Source: Deltaproteobacteria bacterium CG11_big_fil_rev_8_21_14_0_20_45_16 (lineage in GTDB: Bacteria; Bdellovibrionota; UBA2394). From it: 60,069 nucleotides of DNA. Below are positions 54,487-60,069 of the stretch, one piece after another; position 1 is the first letter of the stretch, and the number at the start of each line of letters is the position of its first letter. The stretch spans positions 1-60,069 of the forward strand of contig PCXB01000078.1 of assembly GCA_002787535.1 (NCBI GenBank), written 5' to 3'. The translations under genes and the position numbers were made by a program. Below the pieces are notes generated by a model that was given only the letters and a program-made list of their open reading frames with translations, did not search any database and was not told where the DNA came from.

Positions 54487-55329
54487 TCAACCCTTTTGAT
54501 TTTCAAAATTCGTTACAATAAACAACTCTTCCAATCGATTAAAATCTACGAGGGGCTCAACTTCGGCGTCTTCCAAAACATCATTAGGGTTCTTTCGCCG
54601 AGACGTGATCTTCCCAATGGGATAACCAGCTGGAAACAAGCCCCCCAATCCAGAGCTAACAAGCAAGTCCCCCTCCTGAATGTCCTGTCGCCTTGGCAAA
54701 AACCGCAGCCCCAATCCTCCGCCAAGAGTGCCCGCCACAATCACACGAGCCCGCGAACGCTGAACGATCGCATCGATACGAGAGTTCACATCTGAAATCA
54801 TCAAAACTCGAGAGCTCCAAAGGCCGACTTCAAAAACCCTCCCCACGACGCCATTTGTATTGATAACGGGCATCGATGGTCTGACCCCATTACTCTCCCC
54901 TCGATCAATAATAATTGTTCTAAACAAGGCGCTTGGATCCGTGGCGATTACTTTTACCGGCAGAAAAGAGTTTTTTTGAGCTTCTTTAAAACCGAGAAGA
55001 ACTCTCATCCTTTGGTTTTCAAGACGAAGCTCTTCCATCAATTGAAGTTCCAAGGCCTGCGCCTGTAATTGGGTCTTAAGGCGACGGTTCTCAGAATTAG
55101 CTTGAAACAACTCCGTCAGACTTCCTGCGCTATTCTTAGTAAATTGCTCCGACTTCAAGATCGCAAACTGAAACGGCCTCAACACCTTGGCAAAGAACTG
55201 ATCAATCCACATCGCCCTTTCATCAACAGGAGTTTTGTATGAAAAATTGAAATAAAGATTGAGCCCTACTATGAGGATAAGCAAAAAAACAAGCCACGAG
55301 CGCCTTTGATGAAAGCCAGGTATTAACAT
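54487..55329 (-). CDS. mreC: rod shape-determining protein MreC
   Basis: Periplasmic scaffold that activates PBP2-RodA. The 280-residue protein has an N-terminal membrane helix (SWLVFLLILIVGLNLYFNF) and a coiled coil (about 65-110, ENRRLKTQLQAQALELQLME). A beta domain follows with VIATDPSALFRTIIIDRGES, GVRPSMPVINTNGVVGRVFE and LLVSSGLGGLFPAGYPIGKI. It lies 17 bases after mreB. Confidence 0.94.
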   Translation of the reverse strand: MLIPGFHQRRSWLVFLLILIVGLNLYFNFSYKTPVDERAMWIDQFFAKVLRPFQFAILKSEQFTKNSAGSLTELFQANSENRRLKTQLQAQALELQLMEELRLENQRMRVLLGFKEAQKNSFLPVKVIATDPSALFRTIIIDRGESNGVRPSMPVINTNGVVGRVFEVGLWSSRVLMISDVNSRIDAIVQRSRARVIVAGTLGGGLGLRFLPRRQDIQEGDLLVSSGLGGLFPAGYPIGKITSRRKNPNDVLEDAEVEPLVDFNRLEELFIVTNFENQKG

Positions 55330-55346
55330 CGTCTCTATGTATTATT

Positions 55347-56396
<1,050 letters not shown>

Positions 56397-56505
56397 CTAA
56401 AGGAGGATTTACAGCGCTGGCTACAGAAAATTAACAATTCCGATCAGCTTTTAGACCCCGCCTCTCCACTTGCGGGTCGACCAGCATTCTGGAAGACTAA
56501 TCGAC

Positions 56506-58425
56506 ATGTCTATGGATTTTTTTCGGAACAAGCGCAACTCATTTTTTACCATTGCTATCTTTGGATTCATCATCCTGACTTTCATCTTTTGGGGGAGCTT
56601 CTCTAAGGACCCTGGTTCCATCAATGTTTTGACCACGGTCAATGGAGAGGAAATTTCCTATCGCGAATTTCAAAGAGTTCTTGGCCGGCAACTGGAAGTC
56701 TATGGACAACTCTTTGGCCAGGGCAAAAAAATAAATAAAAATCTTCAGGATTTTATTGAAAAACGCGTTGTCTCGGAATTAGTAACTCGCAAAGTGATGT
56801 CTCAAAAAGCCCGTGCCCTAGGTATTGTTGTGGGAAAAGAGGATATTCTTAGAGAACTTGAAAAGATTGAAGCCTTTCAAGACCCTCAGCTCAAACGATT
56901 TTCGCCTCGTATCTATCAACTTGTGCTGGAATCCAATGGTATGAACCCGCGATCTTTTGAAAAAAGTTTGGAAGAAGAAATTTCTGCCAAACGCTTGAGT
57001 GCCAGCCTAGACAATAATATTTGGGCAACAAAGGCTGAGAAAATGGATGAGGAGAAAGTCCAAAACTCACGGGCGGATATTCAGACAGCCAGCTTCACGA
57101 CAAACTCAGCAGCCAAATCTGGAAAGCTAAAAATTGATCAAAATGAAGAGAAAGATTATTTTGAAAAAAATGCCGGCCAGTATCTGCGTGCTGAGAAAAG
57201 AATTTTAAAAATCGCCAGCCTTGACAACCTTAGGCTTAGTCAGGGGATTCTGGTTTCCGAGGACGAAGTTAAAAATTACTTTGATGAAAGTGTGAAGGGC
57301 TCGACTGATAAAAAATGGGGCCAAAAACGTGCTCGTGCCTACCATATTTTATTTTCCGAAAAATCACCAAGCTCCTTATCGAAAGCTAAGGCTGTTCTTA
57401 ATGATTTGATGCAAGAAAGCCGGCAAGAGAATTCTCAACTTGAAAGTTTCTTTCAACAAACGGCTACTCAGAAGAGCGAAGACTATGCATCGGCTTTCAA
57501 TGGCGGTGATCTAGGCTATTTTAATGAAGAGGATATGGTCGGTCCCTTTGCTAAGGCTGTTTTCAATCCCAAAAACTCTATAAATAAGGTCATTGGGCCA
57601 GTTGAAACGGATTTTGGTTATCACCTTATCTATATCAAGGACCGCGCAGGGAATGAGAAAAGCCTCCGAAACCGAACTGGCGAAATTCGTTTTGAGATCG
57701 CAAAATCAAAATTGAAGTCAAATCTAGAGAAAATCCGGAAGGACCTTGATTCGTCGGTAGTGGGCAAAGCGGATGGTGAAACGGCCTTAAAGGCCATGGG
57801 ATTTGAAATTGTCGAAACAGCGCCGGTCGATCGCTCAACAAAAAGCCGATTGATTCCTTTCAATGTCTTGCAAAAATCCTTCGCAGCTCCCAAAGGCTTA
57901 TGGCAAGAACCGGAAAATTTTGAAGACAATCTCTATGTTTATATGGTGAGCCAAATATTGGAGCCTGAAAGCATGAGTTTCGAAGAAGCCAGGTCTCAGA
58001 TTCGTGAGCACATTCTTGAAACCAAGCTGGAAACACTCATTCGTTCCCTGCAACAAGAGATGAACTCTGGGAAATTAAAATGGATGGATCTCAAGTCTTA
58101 CGGAGCCGAAATTAAAACCTACCCTTCGGTTTACTTGTTTCAAGACAATCCAATTCCCGAGCTAACGAAGTCCGACGCCATTCTCAAAGCGCTTCAGAGC
58201 CTAACTTCCAAAAATTCAATAAGCGCGCCTCTCTTGAATCAAGGTACATGGCTCCTTATTCGGGCCTCGAATTTTGATAGCAAACCGGATACGAAAGCTA
58301 GCAAACCTGAAGATACTAAAGAAATTTTAACGGTTAAGCGAACAGACGTCTTAGAAAGCATGGTCACACAACTCATTAAAGAAGCGGATATTCCTAAGAG
58401 TTTCCGCGACAAATACCAGTTGTAA
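56506..58425 (+). CDS. ppiD: PpiD/SurA-type membrane-anchored periplasmic foldase
   Basis: A chaperone with parvulin domain that helps exported outer-membrane proteins. I use ATG 56506 (MSMDFFRNKRNSFF); the open frame upstream begins with TTG and lacks a ribosome binding site. The 639 residues hold one membrane helix (FTIAIFGFIILTFIFWGSF). A SurA_N-type chaperone region (TVNGEEISYREFQRVLGRQL, about 45-64) and a parvulin PPIase domain follow (about 270-385: RARAYHILFSEKSP, FNGGDLGYFNEEDMVGPFAK, DFGYHLIYIKDR). Weaker C-terminal helical regions end the protein. The order matches PpiD of proteobacteria. It is divergent from mreB across 118 bases. Confidence 0.9.
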   Translation: MSMDFFRNKRNSFFTIAIFGFIILTFIFWGSFSKDPGSINVLTTVNGEEISYREFQRVLGRQLEVYGQLFGQGKKINKNLQDFIEKRVVSELVTRKVMSQKARALGIVVGKEDILRELEKIEAFQDPQLKRFSPRIYQLVLESNGMNPRSFEKSLEEEISAKRLSASLDNNIWATKAEKMDEEKVQNSRADIQTASFTTNSAAKSGKLKIDQNEEKDYFEKNAGQYLRAEKRILKIASLDNLRLSQGILVSEDEVKNYFDESVKGSTDKKWGQKRARAYHILFSEKSPSSLSKAKAVLNDLMQESRQENSQLESFFQQTATQKSEDYASAFNGGDLGYFNEEDMVGPFAKAVFNPKNSINKVIGPVETDFGYHLIYIKDRAGNEKSLRNRTGEIRFEIAKSKLKSNLEKIRKDLDSSVVGKADGETALKAMGFEIVETAPVDRSTKSRLIPFNVLQKSFAAPKGLWQEPENFEDNLYVYMVSQILEPESMSFEEARSQIREHILETKLETLIRSLQQEMNSGKLKWMDLKSYGAEIKTYPSVYLFQDNPIPELTKSDAILKALQSLTSKNSISAPLLNQGTWLLIRASNFDSKPDTKASKPEDTKEILTVKRTDVLESMVTQLIKEADIPKSFRDKYQL

Positions 58426-58427
58426 GT

Positions 58428-58847
58428 TTATTTGATTTGAATCTTTTCATCGACGGCAGCCAAGACTACAAATACCTTGCCATCCTTGTCCCTTTTCAAT
58501 TCGAGAGGGAATTTTAAAACTTCTGCCTGAGTAGAACTCTTGTTCGAAGGATAAACTCGCTGCTCCGTAACATAATGAAAAGCTTCCCGCCAATTTTGTG
58601 AGCTATCTTTTTTTAAAATAAATAAGGTCGTTGACTCTCTAAGACTACTTGTCCCTTCTTTCGGACTTTGAACACGCAGAAGAAGGATATCCGAGTCCTC
58701 CTTCCATATTTCACAGGATTCAAGCTTTTCGACCATACCCAAGTTTGGGGAGCTAAAGGGAAGGCCGGCGATCGTCAAGCCTTCGGATTTGAACTCACAG
58801 GTGGGATTTGAAATCGACAACAAACTAAAGAATATCACGCTAATCAA
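58428..58847 (-). CDS. small secreted protein of unknown function
   Basis: The start is TTG (complement of 58845-58847). An aaggagg ribosome binding site lies 5 bases upstream, inside the previous gene, and the codon overlaps that gene's stop (ttga). The 139-residue product has a signal peptide (ISVIFFSLLSISNPTCEF) and a mature beta-rich part (LESCEIWKEDSDILLLRVQS, LFILKKDSSQNWREAFHYVT). Two cysteines could form a disulfide. No family recognised. It is co-translated with the larger secreted protein upstream. Confidence 0.68.
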   Translation of the reverse strand: MISVIFFSLLSISNPTCEFKSEGLTIAGLPFSSPNLGMVEKLESCEIWKEDSDILLLRVQSPKEGTSSLRESTTLFILKKDSSQNWREAFHYVTEQRVYPSNKSSTQAEVLKFPLELKRDKDGKVFVVLAAVDEKIQIK

Positions 58848-59884
58848 TTTCGCCTCCTTATCCCTACAAAATGTCGAGGATTCACTTTCGACTCATAACT
58901 TCCAGCCGCCACCGACACTAGTCCAGCCTTGTTATCTTGGTCGAGGCGAATAATTTCGGGTAGGTCCTGAGAGGTATATCTTTGCAAGGTACCCGAATCA
59001 AACCACCAATTCGGATATATTCGATCGACCAAAAACTCTTGCGCTTCGACCTTTGGCAATCTTTTCTCTAGCCCTTCATTTTTTTCACGCTCTTCCTGAC
59101 TCGCAATGGGTAGACTTCCGGGTGAAATATAGTGAGTCAGAATCGGGAGCTCCTTGTTATCTTTTGTCACCACAATACCCGCGTCTTGTGCCGCTACAAA
59201 CTCCACGATATCTCGAGTCTGAATACTTGAATTAGCTAAAATGATTTTTGACAGATTGGAATCCCCCGGGTTCCAGGAGCTAAACTGACTCTTAACTAAT
59301 GCCATGCTAGCTCGGTTTGCATTGGCGCTTCTAAAAAACTGACTGGCCTCGCCTTTGGGGTCATAGCGACTATCTATCGCCTGATCCTTCCATGGTGAAA
59401 GATTGGCTCGGTTCTGAATAACTTGATTGGCCCAGAAAAGATGCGGCAAACTTCTGTGGGCGTTCGTATTGAACTCGCCATAAAGTGTCAGAGCCACAAT
59501 CAATCGCTCAGCTCGTTTCGGATCCTCGACAAATTTCTTCTCAGATTGAATTTCTTTCAGAAATCGAGACATAAACCTTTGCTGAACACTAGCAATTTTT
59601 GCTGTGGGATTTCTCCTAGAACTGCTCCCATTTAGGCCGTCCTTAATTATCGCCTCGTCACTTATAATCATGATTCGCTTGCGCATATCGATAAACCATT
59701 GCCAGTCCTCATTAAGCTGCCTATTTAGAGCGTCTTTGGTTTTTATTTTATTTTCGAGTTGCTGACGTTCGGCCTGACGAAGAAACTCAGGTGTAGACTC
59801 TGGCTGGAGGCATTCTAGGGAATAGGAATGGCTCAGAGGAAATCCACTAAACATAAAGGCCAAAATAAAAAGAGAGGCTCGCAC
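58844..59884 (-). CDS. secreted protein, possibly SleB-like cell wall hydrolase
   Basis: A 346-residue precursor from a GTG start (complement of 59882-59884) with a signal peptide (SLFILAFMFSGFPLSHSYS). The N-terminal third is a charged helical region. A middle block, LIVALTLYGEFNTNAHRSLP followed by WANQVIQNRANLSPW and EASQFFRSANANRASMALVK, faintly recalls the SleB-type hydrolase pattern (xxYGEARGE...VxxVIxNRV...). The usual GE-A-RGE cluster is incomplete, so the assignment is weak. The C-terminus has PNWWFDSGTLQRYTSQDLPE and NPRHFVGIRRRN. Its stop overlaps the TTG of the next gene. Confidence 0.6.
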   Translation of the reverse strand: MRASLFILAFMFSGFPLSHSYSLECLQPESTPEFLRQAERQQLENKIKTKDALNRQLNEDWQWFIDMRKRIMIISDEAIIKDGLNGSSSRRNPTAKIASVQQRFMSRFLKEIQSEKKFVEDPKRAERLIVALTLYGEFNTNAHRSLPHLFWANQVIQNRANLSPWKDQAIDSRYDPKGEASQFFRSANANRASMALVKSQFSSWNPGDSNLSKIILANSSIQTRDIVEFVAAQDAGIVVTKDNKELPILTHYISPGSLPIASQEEREKNEGLEKRLPKVEAQEFLVDRIYPNWWFDSGTLQRYTSQDLPEIIRLDQDNKAGLVSVAAGSYESKVNPRHFVGIRRRN

Positions 59885-60069
59885 GAACTAGTTTTGAAGC
59901 AATTCTTTTGCCAAGCTATGGGCTTGAAATCTATGGGGATTTTTAGTCCGATCGATAGTAATTGCGACCTTCAGTGTCTTTTTCCCGATTCTGTTGGTCA
60001 GTTAAACATATGCGAGCAATATTGGGAGTTTAGGTAGCCTACTTTTTGGAGGATTTTGAGAATAAAATA
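59885..60069. other. terminal non-coding stretch at the window edge
   Basis: The 185 bases contain no supported gene. They include the upstream region of the secreted-protein gene (minus strand). Near the right edge, tttggagg at 60045-60052 looks like a plus-strand ribosome binding site, so a gene may begin at or just beyond the edge. Confidence 0.4.

Overview
This 60 kb window is a densely packed, single-contig chromosomal region of a Gram-negative bacterium with roughly mid-40s percent G+C (judged by eye). It carries about 58 protein genes and no visible rRNA, tRNA, CRISPR array, prophage or insertion sequence. Gene content points to the predatory/deltaproteobacterial side of the tree (Bdellovibrionota or a close relative). 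Evidence for this is a GltG-like protein combining an FHA domain, one membrane segment and an AgmX/PglI (TonB-like) C-terminus, flanked by TPR, LolA-like and beta-barrel proteins. A CpaF-type ATPase, a paired TIGR03545/TIGR03546 locus, an FHA-domain sigma-54 activator, PilZ and MshEN-like small proteins and a three-copy acyl-CoA dehydrogenase cluster add to it. The assignment is inference; no marker gene in the window fixes the genus.

Layout. 1-8.4 kb: truncated Ppx/GppA, a small tandem MshEN-like protein, a short Pgi, a soluble lytic transglycosylase translationally coupled to an FHA/sigma-54 activator, and a bifunctional Rel (ppGpp) enzyme. 6.2-16.4 kb, minus strand: a long run that reads TPR protein - small secreted protein - LolA-like - GltG-like - beta-barrel protein - yicC - gmk - rpoZ - rel. 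This places a gliding-machinery-like envelope module directly upstream of the classic gmk-rpoZ-rel growth-control genes. 16.5-18.9 kb, plus strand: CpaF-like ATPase, a small beta-rich protein and a secreted unknown. A perfect 28-bp-arm palindrome at 18.87-18.93 kb forms the ends of two convergent genes. 18.9-24.4 kb, minus: thiolase - 3-hydroxyacyl-CoA dehydrogenase - three acyl-CoA dehydrogenases.

24.5-41.3 kb is a mosaic of short transcription units: CCA-adding enzyme/poly(A) polymerase, TIGR03545/03546 pair, PanD, a YyaL-type thioredoxin-fold protein, an RsmB-like protein that has lost its catalytic cysteine, FabI, a double cyclic-nucleotide-binding protein, a zinc-ribbon protein, GpsA, two small helical proteins, an RlmD-type 23S/tRNA uracil methyltransferase, a membrane PilZ protein and QueG. 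41.3-46.9 kb, minus, is a tightly overlapping operon DUF4388-DnaJ-TPR protein / HemX(CcsA-like) / hemA / hemC / hemD / queF. 47-50 kb holds trxA, a lipoprotein cyclophilin and a K+-dependent-type membrane pyrophosphatase. 50.9-56.4 kb, minus, is the rod-shape operon mreB-mreC-mreD-mrdA-rodA. 56.5-59.9 kb holds a PpiD-like periplasmic foldase and two secreted unknowns.

Together the genes cover envelope building and surface machinery (mre/mrd/rodA, Slt, LolA, PpiD, Glt-like module), stringent response and transcription (rel, rpoZ, gmk), fatty acid degradation and synthesis, tetrapyrrole synthesis, queuosine synthesis (queF, queG) and RNA modification. The most promising leads are the Glt-like envelope module, the palindrome that writes identical C-termini on two unrelated proteins, and the degenerate rRNA methyltransferase. 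All coordinates and motifs were read directly; family assignments come from motif recognition without a database search.
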